Source: Phyto melanocephala (taxonomy: Eukaryota > Arthropoda > Insecta > Diptera > Rhinophoridae). From it: a stretch of DNA of 64,000 nucleotides. This document shows, in pieces, positions 10,403 to 21,443 of this stretch. Under the pieces are notes generated by a model. That model made no database searches. It was given only the letters and a program-made list of their open reading frames with translations, and had not been told where the DNA came from. The translations under genes were made by a program, and so were the position numbers. Location: assembly GCA_941918925.1 (NCBI GenBank), contig OW799234.1, positions 67,203,043 to 67,267,042 on the forward strand, given 5' to 3'. Positions within the stretch are counted from its first letter, which is position 1. Every line of letters begins with the position of its first letter.

Positions 10403-11451
10403 TTAACTCTTTCAGCCACGGATTTACATATATAACTTAAAAAATAAAACAGTTGTATTGTTAGTTTAATTAAGGCTTATTTATTATAAAAAACAAGAAA
10501 AAATAAAATTAGGTCTTTAGTATTTTGCGTAATAGGGTGGTTAGTAAGGTAACCACCGTGGCAGTTGGCATAAAAAAATTAACAAGAAAAGTTAAGTATT
10601 TTTAGTCAAATAGTATAAAAAAAAATTAGTTTTTGTTAAAATCTAAGCAAAATTACGGCATTTGATCACGATCGAAATTGTACTCGTAAGATCGAGTTCG
10701 GTGTGCTTTAGATATAGAGATTCTAATAAGAATTTTCAAATTTCGATCACGTTCGAATACCATAATTTTCCCCCTGAAAAACAGGTTTTATTTTTGCGAA
10801 TGCAAATATAAAGTGTACATGTCCTGCATTACCATATAGTACGCACTGGCTTTTTTTTAGTGCTGAATCTTGCACATTTTCGTAAAAAGGATCGCTCTGC
10901 TGTTTCTAATTATCTTTATTGTCAGAATCAAGATTGCAGATACTTTCCCCATTAGAAGATATATCTTCAAACAAAATATTTTCGATATCACTTTCATTGA
11001 GTACTCGCGACAACCTTACAATATAAAAAAACTATGTAGAAAAACTCATTATATAAAACCTAATATAGTCACAGTGGTTATTATTCTAACCACCATATTA
11101 CTTACGTCATTTATCGACAAATACACTATGTAAAATATTGATGTTATTACAAACCAACAAAACATGTACTAGATAATAAAGTAACACTAAACTTGCTAAG
11201 TAATAAACACTCTAAGCATTTTTATTGAACTAGAGAAAGTCCCGATACAAAAACAATGGATTGCCAAATTTTTAAATAAATATACCAAAGTAACCAGCGC
11301 ACCCTAATGCAAAAATTTTTTACCAAACGATAAAAGATCACTTTAAAAAACGTAACTATTTAAGACTTTTCCAATAGATAGTGCCAAAGCATGTTTTAAA
11401 ATGTCAAAAATAAGTGGCTAGAAAACTGACCACCAAACCTGAAAGAGTTAA
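10403..11451 (-). mobile_element. piggyBac-like element, internally deleted, TTAA flanked
   Basis: TTAA lies at 10403-10406 and 11448-11451. The ends are inverted repeats: left TTAACTCTTTCAG, and right on the minus strand TTAACTCTTTCAGG. A subterminal pair of inverted blocks built on GGTGGTTAG...TAACCAC lies at about 10540-10565 and 11070-11098. A piggyBac-like acidic N-terminal coding remnant runs on the minus strand at 10840-11016. About 1.04 kb remains of an element normally 2.2-2.5 kb. Confidence 0.7.
10840..11016 (-). pseudogene. piggyBac-type transposase N-terminus remnant
   Basis: On the minus strand the frame reads RLSRVLNESDIENILFED and then NGESICNLDSDNKD, an acidic, serine/aspartate-rich stretch like the disordered N-terminus of piggyBac transposases (NESDIE is a frequent motif there). 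It meets a stop after NKDN and continues briefly as SDPFYENVQDSA. The DDD catalytic core is not present in this element. Identification depends on the TTAA ends as well as the motif. The opposite-strand frame at 10870-11133 is its antisense. Confidence 0.5.
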
Positions 11452-12690
11452 GTTCTGCACCTTTTTAAAAAATTTAAAAAAATTTAAAAACTCATTCTAT
11501 TTAATTTTTATTTTATTGAGAATATAAATTTTAAACACAACCCTACAAGAAATGAATTACTGAAACTAACTAACACATACAAAATGTTTGTACTAACACT
11601 ATTCCTGCTACAGGAAATATAATGCGTATGCAAGAGTGAGACAAATAATGTATGTTGTTTTCTAGACGTTTAAAAAAAAAATTTGGAAAATTATTGTGTA
11701 AAATTTTTAATTCAGTGTTACCAAAAGTAATTTTTATTTAATAATTTGCAGTTCTTTCGACCAGGTTTTTTATAAAATACTCGAGAAATAAAAGGTAAGT
11801 ACGAAAGGTAGCGGCCAAACATAAATATATATATGTCTTTGCATATTTTCATAATTTCTACTTTTAGTAATTCCAGCCATAATACCAATGACGCTAATAC
11901 CGTGGAAAAGGATTAAAATGAGCCCCTGCAGGAAGCAGTGAAATTGACGTGAAATATTGTGATAAAAAAAGTGATGTAATGAAAAATATAATAATAAATA
12001 ATATAAAAGATAAAAAAGTTGTTTTATTGTACGAGTTAGCTTTGACCGATATATACGTTAAGTGTGACTACTACTTACATTATATTTGATTAGAAAAAGC
12101 TGTAGTGTAATTAGTCCAGATATATGTTTTGCAGTCGACAGAACTAATAAGTAAAAGAAAGACGCAAAATCACATGTACACAAAAGTTTCAGTCATTTTT
12201 TTCACATTGCCCTTAAGAAACTAATAAAAACTTTAACCGATATATCAGTCACTAATACCAGTCATATAACCGGTCAAATGACCGTCAGTGTTCTTGTAGG
12301 GTCACTTTCTTTACGTCAAAAAAAAAAATGAATAAATAAATAATAAATTGAACCCTAAAAGCAAAAATCACGTAACTGATATATTTTTCAAAGTTGAATT
12401 TTTGTTGCAGAGCTGTCGTTAACACAGAGAAAACAGTAGTGGTTTTGAGTACCACAATTTTTGCCAATCGCAGAATTTAGTTGTGATTGTAGAATATTAC
12501 GGTTGTATATACAGAATTTCGAAATATCAATGTATATTTTTGATTATTGCAATAGAAATTTCCGGACTTCAAGAGAATAGAAGAACTGGACCATTCGATT
12601 GGCAATGATTTTGATTGTCTGTCTTCTGTGTACAGTCTCCAACACCTCATCCGTTAAAATATCGAAAACTTAGAAAGAATTTATAAAAAT
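11452..12690. other. AT-rich spacer, no gene seen
   Basis: Non-coding. ACCGATATAT occurs twice (about 12047 and 12236) without a clear element around it. Confidence 0.45.
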
Positions 12691-12699
12691 TGAAGCCAT

Positions 12700-13322
12700 T
12701 AAATTTCAACGTAGATGGCTGCAAAAAAAATGGAACTGACCCAGAAAAATCTTTTGAACATTTCTGAAAGCTTATAATTAGAAGATTTGTTTAAGCTCTG
12801 TCAGTTTGTCCGTGATAATATTTTTGAAAAAGTACGTCACGATGACGCCGCCAGCCGATAAACCACAACAAACAGTTGCTCTTTGTGGATGTATCGGCTT
12901 CTCATTTGCCTAAATGCGCCAATACTAATTGTTAATGCATTCACTGTGATGAAAGTGTGTTTTGACGTTAAATATCATATTATTTGTATCTCTTCTATCT
13001 ATTCAACCAACCAGCATTTGAGTTAATAGAATTTGTAAACGTGTAAATTTAATTCTTTACTAAAAATTCGCATCAGTAGTATTCAGGAGATTTTAAATTG
13101 TTGGGCTCAACGATGCTTCTGCCACACTATCGCAAACAACAGCAATGTTTTCCGCATAACGAACTGGGTAGATTTTTCCGATTGTTGACACATTTGGTCG
13201 ATTATGCTGACCAAAAAGACTACAAAGTGCACAAAATTCCGATTGATTTGAATGCCCATTTTCGCAAAAGGCTTCAAAAATCTTAACAAGCTGGTCAATT
13301 GGGTTCGTCTGCATGGTTGAGT
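12700..13322 (-). pseudogene. Very decayed mariner transposase
   Basis: Read on the minus strand from 13322 downward, successive frames spell a mariner transposase in order. They are the first helix-turn-helix (QLVKIFEAFCENGHSNQSEF, then FGQHNRPNVSTIGKI), the linker (YAENIAVVCDSVAE), the second helix-turn-helix remnant (RIFSKELNLHVYK), the first catalytic region with its SDE lost (MIFNVKTHFHHSECINN), then ANEKPIHPQRATVCCG and AGGVIVTYFFKN. Frameshifts and stops separate every block. The second and third catalytic motifs are unrecognisable. No terminal repeats were found. The N-terminal block resembles that in the 58735-59329 element, so they may be one family. Confidence 0.65.
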
Positions 13323-14450
13323 TTGTCAAACACTGAAACAAATGTATGTCAATCAAGGTTGGACAAAAAACTTGTAATGATTACATTTGTAATTAGAAAA
13401 GTAAACATACATACATATTTGTCGTTTTAAGAATTCTGCCTTCCTCGGTCGAAAATCTTTACAAATCTGCATTTTGTAATTCTTGCGAACTAAAAAACCG
13501 ATTTGTATTAAATACATTTTACTTTAAAAAAATTATTTGAATGGCTTTTAACAAATTTTACAAAAAGAAATTGTATTGTGTGTGTGTCTTTAAGCAAATG
13601 CTTAAAAAATAAGTATTTCTAAATCACATTGTAAATCAACTCATTGCTAGAATACTAGAAAAGTAGTCATTGAAAAGTATGTTGTAGAGTAAGATCAAGT
13701 CATTACCTAGTTTTTGCTGGGTATTAAAAAAAAAACAAACATAAAAGTTGCTGAACAACTCACACATTGATTATGCTCTTCATATTCAATTTATTTGCTA
13801 AACATTCGACAATAAAACAAAAAGTTTTTCAATTGCATTTATGTATGTGTTTAAAAAGTAAATTAATCTGATTTTCGTTATAAATAAAACAAAATAGAAC
13901 ATAAAATATAAATTAAAGCTGTAACAATTTTTAAATAACAAATATTGAAAAGTAAATAAGCAAAAAGGCTGCTTAATAAATAATTTTGCAAAATAATGAT
14001 GTTTCAATTTGCTATAAATTACCTTCGAATATTGAATTTATTATTTTTTGCCACAATTTAAATATGTATGTATATGCACTTATTGTATGCTATTAATTTT
14101 TTGATGAAGCATTTTGGTTTTGCAAATTATTTTATTTTATAAAGTCATTATTTATTTTATGGTTTTATAAAACAGAAAAATTTTAGTGAGATAAAGAAAA
14201 ACAAGTAGGTCATCATCATGTATATCAGATTGACTTCCCCAAAAAACTTCGTTTCCAAAAAGCGCTTTTAGAAGCGCTTAGTGTTTACCTAGTTCCAAGA
14301 GCGCTTGTAGAAGACACGATTTTTATATGCGATATCCAACTTTGAAGGTTTGTATTTTGCAATAAATAAGCAATTAATTATGTATTCATTTTAAGTCCTG
14401 CTAAAAACGCTAACATCAAGTAAGCGAGAAATATATAAATAAAAAATAGT
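13323..14450. other. AT-rich spacer, no gene seen
   Basis: Non-coding. The nearest thing to a signal is the CGCTTTTAGAAGCGCTTAG palindrome at about 14263-14281, which I could not assign. Confidence 0.5.
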
Positions 14451-14454
14451 ACGA

Positions 14455-14924
14455 AAGGGTCCGCCAAATAACTTTTTTTTTTTGAAAATGCTGCCAATAT
14501 AAATAAATGTTGCCAATATCCTCCTCTTCAATTTTAGTGAACAAAAATTCGTTCAACATGGCCCGATAACGATCGCCATTGACTACGGCCACTCCTTTCT
14601 TATTTTCGAAGAAAAATGACCTCTGGACCAAAATCCGCACCAAACAGTGATTCGTTTTGGGTGTATCGGCTTTTCAATATATGCGTGCGGGTTTTCTGTG
14701 CCCCAAATGCGACAATTTTGCTTGTTTACATACCCGCCAAGTTCAAAATGAGCTTCATCTGAAAAGATGATTTTTTGGGCAAAATCGGCCAAAGTAATGT
14801 CGAAATATTGTCCAGCGTTGTTCAAGCGTATACACAACCATATTCGTTCAGCGGAAGGATAAAACTAATTATCTGTCAAAAATAAGCACTAGTTGAAAAA
14901 ACAAACGTTAGATGGCTGACCCTT
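14455..14924 (-). mobile_element. Mariner deletion derivative, AAGGGTCC family, copy 2
   Basis: The inverted ends AAGGGTCCGCC (left) and AAGGGTCAGCC (minus strand, right) enclose 470 bp. TA flanks the right end (14925-14926) but the left flank is GA, so one side of the duplication has mutated. It has the same 5' deletion junction as 7461-8003 and a different 3' deletion. Confidence 0.8.
14495..14841 (-). pseudogene. Mariner transposase remnant (internally deleted)
   Basis: The minus-strand frame starts MVVYTLEQRWTIFRHYF and passes over the shared deletion to IIFSDEAHFELGGYVNKQN, then ENPHAYIEKPIHPKRITVW, a GP-to-FFFENKKG loop with a small deletion, GDRYRAMLNEFLFTKIEEED and IGNI. It then breaks off before the second catalytic aspartate. 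It is better preserved than copy 1 in the YIEKPIHPKR region but lost more at the C-terminus. Confidence 0.85.
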
Positions 14925-14926
14925 TA

Positions 14927-15381
14927 CTTTTAACATACAAAAATGCAAAGCATAAGAATACATACAAGATTGTACATTAAGGAAATGGTGGCATAACCAA
15001 ACGTCACATTTTCAAAAATTAAGAGGGTGCATTCTAGACCAAAGAAATTTTACGCTTAAAAGTTTTGATTAATTTGAAGGGAAGGAATTCAATTAATTAC
15101 TTACATATTAAAGTTAGAATTCATTAGAATATATCGGGCTGCAAGGAATATTGACTTCAGTCACATCTGCATTAAAGTTCAAGGCCTCTATGATATTTAT
15201 TTAGATTACAGCATGTTTTTTAGCTATGCAAACATGTACTTATTTATTTTAATCTGCCTATTAACCATTTTTTTTTGTATTTGTCTACCTATTTCACATG
15301 ATTAATTAAAATTTCATTAAGCCTCTCTTTGAAATGAATTCTTGACAAAAAAAAAATTTTATTTTAATTTTATTTTTCAGT
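14927..15381. other. AT-rich spacer, nothing recognised
   Basis: Non-coding, no identifiable structure. Confidence 0.5.
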
Positions 15382-15389
15382 ATTCATAC

Positions 15390-15579
15390 CAAAGCGAATT
15401 CAATAAGGTGAGCTCGTCGCTAAAATAACTACAAAGTGAAAAAAACAAACGTGTATTTTGTTAGTGTAAAACAAAACGATATGTCAAAAATACACAAAAA
15501 TTTGACAAGTGGTCCCTAGAAGTAGTCAACAGCTGATGATCAGCTGATCTACTAAGTTCACCTTATAAAATTCGCCTTG
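15390..15579. mobile_element. CAAGGCGAATT-family MITE, copy 1 (8-bp target duplication)
   Basis: The left end CAAAGCGAATTCAATAAGGT and the right end (minus strand CAAGGCGAATTTTATAAGGT) are inverted. They are flanked by ATTCATAC (15382-15389) and ATACATAC (15580-15587), an 8-bp duplication with one mismatch. The interior contains a CAGCTGATGATCAGCTG palindrome. 190 bp, no coding. Two longer relatives with perfect 8-bp duplications lie at 60149-60527 and 60558-60937. An 8-bp duplication points to hAT- or P-type transposition. Confidence 0.75.
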
Positions 15580-16019
15580 ATACATACTTATTTTAACTGA
15601 CAAAAATTTCTAAGTTTTACTGAAAAATATAATATCAATTGAAAAAATTATTTATATAATTCAAATTTTATAATAAATATTTAAAAAAATATTATTAACT
15701 CTAATTTGTACTGTGAATTATTTGTAAAGCTGTACTAAGTTTTTTTTTGCATAAGGCTCAAAATTTTTAAATTAAAAATTGTCAAAACACGTAAACCACA
15801 AATAAGGCTTCAGTTATATGTTAGTTATAAATTTTTCCAAAAAAAATTTTCTTTTCCTTTAGAGAGTCTCAAAGCCTAGCTTTGTTAAAATAATATAACA
15901 ATTATTTTAGAACCAATATAGCAAAAGTTATAATTTATTTTAATTTTCTGAAAAATGAGTTGTTGGCGCCTACGCGGTCTAAGTAAAAAGCCGACGATAT
16001 ATAAAGCTTGATCCGTTTT
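15580..16019. other. AT-rich spacer, nothing recognised
   Basis: Non-coding A/T-rich DNA; no element ends or coding seen. Confidence 0.5.
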
Positions 16020-17233
16020 GAGGTTCCCTACTTTTTTAAAGAAAAAAACACAGAAAATTCAAATTTAATGGGGAATGTTTATTATCATTTGAAAGAATAT
16101 GCTTTGGCATTTATTGTTTGAAGATTATGTCTATCAAATGTTGGCTGTTGCTACGTCGCAGATGGTCCATCCGTTGAGTACAATTTTCGATGACTCGTTC
16201 AAGTATTTCGACTGGTAACTGGCGAATGACACGAGTGATGTTTTCCTCCAAGGCCTGAATCTAAGCGGGTTTGTCTGCATAAACTTTATATATCCATATC
16301 TCCATAGGAAAAAGTCTAATGGTGTGATATTACACGATCTTGGTGACCAATCGACCGGCCAAAAACGTGAAATTATGCGCTCACCGAAGTAGTTTCTATA
16401 GAATTGCTGAGACCAAATGTCAACGAGATCCAGAGCTTTAATTTCAGGCATCAAATAGTCAGTTATCATGGCACGATAACGGTCGCCATTGACGGTTACG
16501 TTCGCACCGGCATCATTTTCAAAGAAATATGGATCGATGGTTCCACCGACCCCCAAACCACACCAAACGGTTATTTTTTCTAGATAAAAAGGCAGTTATG
16601 GAATCTCTTTAGGTTGTTCTTTGTACCAAATGCAGCAATTTTGTGTGTCTACATACCCATTGAGCAAGAAATGGTCTTCATCGCTGAAAAGAATTTGCCT
16701 CGAATCTTCTTGGAAGTTTTCAGGAGCCCATAGAGCGAAGCGATATCGCTTGGAAGGGTCGAGCGACTTTAGTTGTTGCACAAGCTGTATTTTGTATGCT
16801 TTCAATTTAAGATCTTGACGTAAAATGCGCCAAGTCGTTCCATACGTCAGTCCGAGTTGCTGCGATCGGCGCTAAATCGACTCTCCACGGTCTTCGTGTA
16901 CACTGTCAGCTACGGCCGCTATATATTCTTCACAGCGCGCTGAACATGGTCTATTCTGTGGAATATTATCCAGCAGTGAATGCTGGGTCTCAAAATGGGT
17001 GATGGTGTTGCGGATAGTACGCTCAGTAGGCCGATAATGTTGACCATAAGTTGAGCGAAGTGCACGAAATACTTTCCTCAGAGAACGTGAATTTTTGTAA
17101 TAAAGTTGAACGATTTGTAAACGTTGTTCAAGCGTAAGTCTTTCCATTATGAAACGCCAAACAATACTAAACAGAAATAACACGACTCATACGTGATCGG
17201 TCAAAAAAAAAAGACTATTTAAAAAAGTATCTC
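16020..17233 (-). mobile_element. Near full-length mariner (DD41D type), dead
   Basis: The right end on the minus strand reads GAGATACTTTTTTAAATAG next to TA (17234-17235). The left end reads GAGGTTCCCTACTTTTTTAA, a diverged inverted copy with a 4-bp indel. At 1214 bp it is the right size for a full mariner, and it is the only copy in the window retaining every transposase region. The diverged ends and many lesions indicate an old insertion. Confidence 0.75.
16137..17147 (-). pseudogene. Mariner-like (DD41D) transposase pseudogene, almost full length
   Basis: From MERLTLEQRLQIVQLYYKN on the minus strand, successive frames cover the whole protein: first helix-turn-helix (RALRSTYGQHYRPTERTI), linker (CEEYIAAVADSV), second helix-turn-helix (RRSQQLGLTYGTTWRIL), LKAYKIQLVQQLK, the first catalytic motif ILFSDEDHFLLNGYVDTQN, VWCGLGVGGTIDPYFF, GDRYRAMITDYL, and the third catalytic region CNITPLDFFLW. 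The second catalytic aspartate is destroyed (SQQF where FQQD is expected). A stop follows ESI near 16874 and frameshifts occur near 16600, 16390 and 16300. It cannot make an active transposase. Confidence 0.85.
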
Positions 17234-17235
17234 TA

Positions 17236-17591
17236 CTTGAATTACCATTAATTTTAAAATAGTAGCTTAAATATATATATATATATTTGTTTGTCTATTT
17301 GAATTAGAAGAAAAATGAGTTAACCTTTGACATTTATAAATAATTTTAATTCAACCATTAGATTTATAAATTAATTTTTAGTTTCTATATTAATTATTGT
17401 GGCCTTATTTAATGGAATATGTAAACCGTTAGAAAAAAACAATTTAGAGTTAAACAAAAACATCACAAAAAGCGCTTAGCTTTTAATTTAGCCATTAGTT
17501 AAAAATAATAAAACACTTTTTAATTTTATTTAGTTTTTTTTACTATTTGTTTCTATTTTGACTATGTGTTTTAAGTTAAATACAAATAAAA
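17236..17591. other. AT-rich spacer
   Basis: Non-coding, with a short (AT)n run at about 17271-17284. Nothing else seen. Confidence 0.5.
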
Positions 17592-18796
17592 CTGAGTTAA
17601 AACTATATTCGGCTGTGCCGAATCTTTTATACCCATCACCAATTTTGTGTACTTTTATAGCACGAAATTTATTATTTTGTCATCGCTATGGAATAATCTC
17701 TTTATACTGAAATGTATATCACTTTCTTTGTATAACTGCTATATGTTAGTAAAGTAGGCGTGTCAACGTAGATTCTGATAGTAAATTCAACTTTGATATT
17801 TTAATATAGTCCTTTATTCTTCCAAAAACTTTGTCCATAGAGAAATTATATGAATTTAAGATAAACCGTTATATGGGAGGTAGGTGTTAAAGTAGGTGTG
17901 TCACCTAAAGTTTCTGGCATGAAAATGATATTGACTAGAAGGATATCTGTAGCAAATTTCATCATCATATCTCTAATTTTGTCGGGTTTATGAGCTTTTA
18001 AATTTCATTAACAGTGAATAACGTGAAAAGTGGGCGTTATAGTAGGCGTGTCAAAGTTGTTTCTGCTAATGCATAAAACTTAAATATTTCAATGCAGTCC
18101 TTTATTATTCCAAAATATTTATTCATAGAGAAATTATATGAATTTGATATAAAGCGTTCTATGGGAGATGGGCGTAAAAGTGGTCGTGTCAAATTTATTT
18201 TCCGTTAAAACAAAGCCTTTGACCAAAAAGCAGCGTTTGCAAAATTTCAGAATCGTACATTTAATTTTGTCAGTTTTATTAGGTTTTAAATTCTAAATAT
18301 ACCCAAAAAATACACTGTGCGGTATAAATATTCGTAGATTTTGATTTATAACACCTTTCCTAATGCATAAATTTAAACAATCTTCAAAGAAAAATATTGT
18401 TTTACTCAGGAAATATATATTCGAAGTTTCATGACTCTAAGTTAATGCGTTTGGACACAATTCCATTTTATTCGATGTTGGAAGGACACGTTTTTTTTAC
18501 CTACTCTTGCATTATAAGCTATAAGTCTCTTTGTAATATTCCGATTTAGCCTATTTTCAATACCAAATCTTGTGTATAAAAAATATTCTTGCAAAATTTG
18601 AGCCCACTAGCATTTTCCGTCCGACCTCTGTCGTGCTTTCAACAGATAGACGGACGGGCATGCTAGATCATCATAATATAAAACTCCTATTCAGAGTATG
18701 TGTACCTAATAGGGTCTTAAATTAATATTTCGATGTGTTACAAACGGAATGACAAAATGAATATACCCCCACCATTTTTTTGGTGGCGGGTATAAA
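17592..18796 (-). repeat. Repeat family B, copy B1
   Basis: The low-coordinate end has ACTATATTCGGCTGTGCCGA, a hairpin, then ATACCCATCACCAATTTTGT. The high-coordinate end has TACAAACGGAATGACAAAAT followed by the hairpin CCCCCACCAT...GGTGGCGGGTATA. The interior contains repeated blocks with GGGCGT, GTGTCAAA and GAGAAATTATATGAATTTAA. It matches 47638-49124 in the same direction and 57334-59472 in the opposite one. It still has the uninterrupted site (TCTTTGTATAACTGCTATAT, about 17736) into which a mariner jumped in copy B3. Non-coding; Helitron/Helentron-like affinity is inference. Confidence 0.75.
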
Positions 18797-18819
18797 CAGA
18801 AGAGAACAAAGTTTGCATA

Positions 18820-19559
18820 CACGCAAAGAAAAACCATGGTTACGACATGATCACGACGGTCATATTATAGTTTCTATTACAATATTTGGTTGTCGAAAAC
18901 AAGTAACAGTTATTTTTGTTTCATTTCATCATATATTTTGTCACGATAATCAAGCATTTGTTTGAATTGTATCATTTAATTATTACTTTTCATTAAAAAT
19001 TTCAAAATGGTTATCATTTAAAAATATTATGATTTAAAAAAACTAATTCGACAAATATAACATCATATTCAAAACCAATAAAAATTAAAAATAATCATTA
19101 AATAATAAGTGAGACAACAGTATGATTACAAAATAATCAAACTATGATTTATTTTAATAATAATTTGATTTCAATTGTTCTTCTTCTTGCTGAATATTTT
19201 TTTTTTATTTTAAAAGTTTAAGATGTCAAAAAAAGGAACAAAAATTTTGAAAAATTAAAGAAAATTTACAAATAAACGAGAAAATGTAAAAAAAAAATAT
19301 TTGTAAAAAAATTGCAATTAAATTGGTAAGTACAAGCAATATGTGTATGTATGTTACAGCAAAAGACAGTAATTTGCAGTAAAAAAGCAAAGATTGTCTA
19401 TTTCAATTGTAGCCATATATATGATTATTGAATGATACTTAAATTAAACATAATAATGATAACTGGTAACCATTATTATTTTTAACATAATCATACAATT
19501 CAATCATAGTATGTTGCTCTTCGATTATGGTTACCACAACCATATTTTTTCTTTGCGTG
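18820..19559. mobile_element. 740-bp TA-flanked inverted-repeat element (Tc1/mariner-type MITE)
   Basis: The left end CACGCAAAGAAAAACCATGG and right end (minus strand CACGCAAAGAAAAAATATGG) are inverted, with TA at 18818-18819 and 19560-19561. The interior is rich in ATAATCATA/TATGATTAT motifs and has no coding similarity. A non-autonomous DNA transposon is the best reading. Confidence 0.7.
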
Positions 19560-19561
19560 TA

Positions 19562-20400
19562 CACACTTCCGAAAGGGTATAAAAAATAAACTGTAAATGT
19601 AATGTTGCTTTTTAATGTAAATAAACTTTATCTTTTACTATATTCTACAATTTTTTTCGATATATTTTTTTTTTGAAAAAATTTTTTTTTTGTTGCAAGA
19701 ATATTTTTCAACACTAATACATACATACGTTGTAAGACTGCAACAACTAACTATTAGGACTATGTGAATATTTGCACTTGATTGTATTATAAACTTTTAT
19801 ATGGAGTTGTTGGTTTTCGTTGTTGTTGTTTTCATTTTTGACCATTTTTATGATATTTTTAAGTTAAATATTTCCTGCTTCTGGCTGGAATTCATTGCCC
19901 CATGTGTGAGTATAATAACTATGCAATAGTGGTAGCACTTGTGGTGGAAATGCATAGATGTTGTAGTAGTGGTAGTGCGGTATGTTAAGACATACATTTA
20001 TACATGCTTTCATGTCTTGTCTGCATTTAAGCAATGGTCACTTAGCGGTCATTGGTTTTTTTTTTTGCTGTCCATGTAACAATTTGATTCTCAAGTGTGT
20101 TGTAACAAAAATAAAGTAAGATATGCATGCATGTATGTATTCTGTTCAGTTTGAGTTCGTGATAAAAAATTCTCTTATGTTATTCAATGCTTTTGTTTAC
20201 TTTTCTTTGTTATAATTGCACTCTAAATGAAATATACATTTTAATAATTTCAATAAAGCGGTGCCTGTTTTTTTTATTTTTAGGAAAACTTTATACAAAT
20301 ATTAATTATGTACTAATATTGAATACAGTAGACGCTCATAAATAAAAACTCTCGGAAATTTAAATACTTTTGAAATAAGACCAACGATTTTAATATTGCA
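19562..20400. other. AT-rich spacer, nothing recognised
   Basis: Non-coding, with GTTGTT and TAGTGGTAG simple-sequence stretches near 19820 and 19925-19975. Confidence 0.5.
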
Positions 20401-20960
20401 TGCCTTTTTATATACACCATAAAAAAAGGAGTGGGTTGATTCTGTCATTCCATTTGTAACACATATAATGTCCCCCTGTTGAAAGTTCAATAGAGATCGA
20501 AATGAAAAAGTTAGGGGTATCGAATTTTGTGAGAAAACTTCTTATACAAAAGCTTTGTTTGGAACTGAAAATTGACTTAATCGATATATTAACTTGAAAT
20601 ATGTAGCCTTAATCCTCATATTACAAAAGAAGTGACAGATTAAAGTATACGAAAATTTATACCTTGTCTGTATAAGTTTACTTAAAATTTAAAACGTAAT
20701 AAAACTGACAAAACTAGATGTAAGATTCTGAAATTTTGCAGACATTGCAATTCACAACTTTTTTTTTGTTATGGACAAAGGTTTTAGAAGAATAAAGGAT
20801 TCTATGTGGAAATATCTAAGTTGAATTTATTAGCAGAAACTACTTTCACATGCCTACTTCAATGCCCTCTTTTCATGTAATCAACTGTGAATGAAATTTA
20901 AAAGCTTATAAAAGCGATAGAATTATGTGTACTGGATGACGAATACTCACAATAAATAAA
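20401..20960 (+). repeat. Repeat family B, decayed partial copy B4
   Basis: Follows copy B3 in order and direction but with many substitutions: GTCATTCCATTTGTAACACA, GTTGAAAGTTCAATAGAGAT, CGAAAATTTATACC, TTCTGAAATTTTGCAGACA, CTACTTTCACATGCC, AAATTTAAAAGCTTATAAAA. Both ends are worn. Non-coding. Confidence 0.65.
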
Positions 20961-21184
20961 TTTTATAAAAATTTTTTTTATTATTTTAAAGAATTGAAAT
21001 TCAAAGATTAATCATATTATTTAAAACGAAGAAGTTGCCTTGCCCACACGAAGTGGATGTTATTTTTTTAACTAAATAAACAATTTATATTCAAATTAAT
21101 TTTTATCCAGTAATACAGAATGAAGTGTTATTGTTAATTTTATGTACATATTTGATAAGAAATTTTATTGTAAATATTTTATAG

Positions 21185-21208
21185 TTTTTTTTTTTTTTTT
21201 TTTTTTTT
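21185..21208. repeat. Poly-T run (24 T)
   Basis: A simple homopolymer in a non-coding spacer; no LINE or SINE body was seen next to it. Confidence 0.9.
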
Positions 21209-21360
21209 AAACTTATTTCTAATTAAATATTAATGTTGATAAATGAACGTGTTTATGGGTTTGATACTATTCTCAATTTAATCCTAAAACTTTTTAAAAA
21301 CTTAACTATTTTATTTCTGAATGGGCAATCATTTCCTATAAAGTATATATATGTTGTATT

Positions 21361-21443
21361 ACGGTTTCGGAGTCTATAGCTAACACACACACACACACAC
21401 ACACGCACACAGAGTTTCACTTTTATACATATACATATATAGA
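21361..21443. repeat. Right arm only of the tandem-repeat element
   Basis: GGTTTCGGAGTCTATAGCTA, a CA microsatellite and GAGTTTCACTTTTATA match the right arm of the elements at 4909-5889 and 51437-51925. No 121-bp unit precedes it, so it is a truncated copy. Confidence 0.75.

Noticed and set aside
10870..11133. 87-residue hydrophobic plus-strand frame
   Set aside because: Antisense of the piggyBac-type N-terminal remnant; hydrophobicity follows from reading acidic codons backwards in AT-rich DNA.
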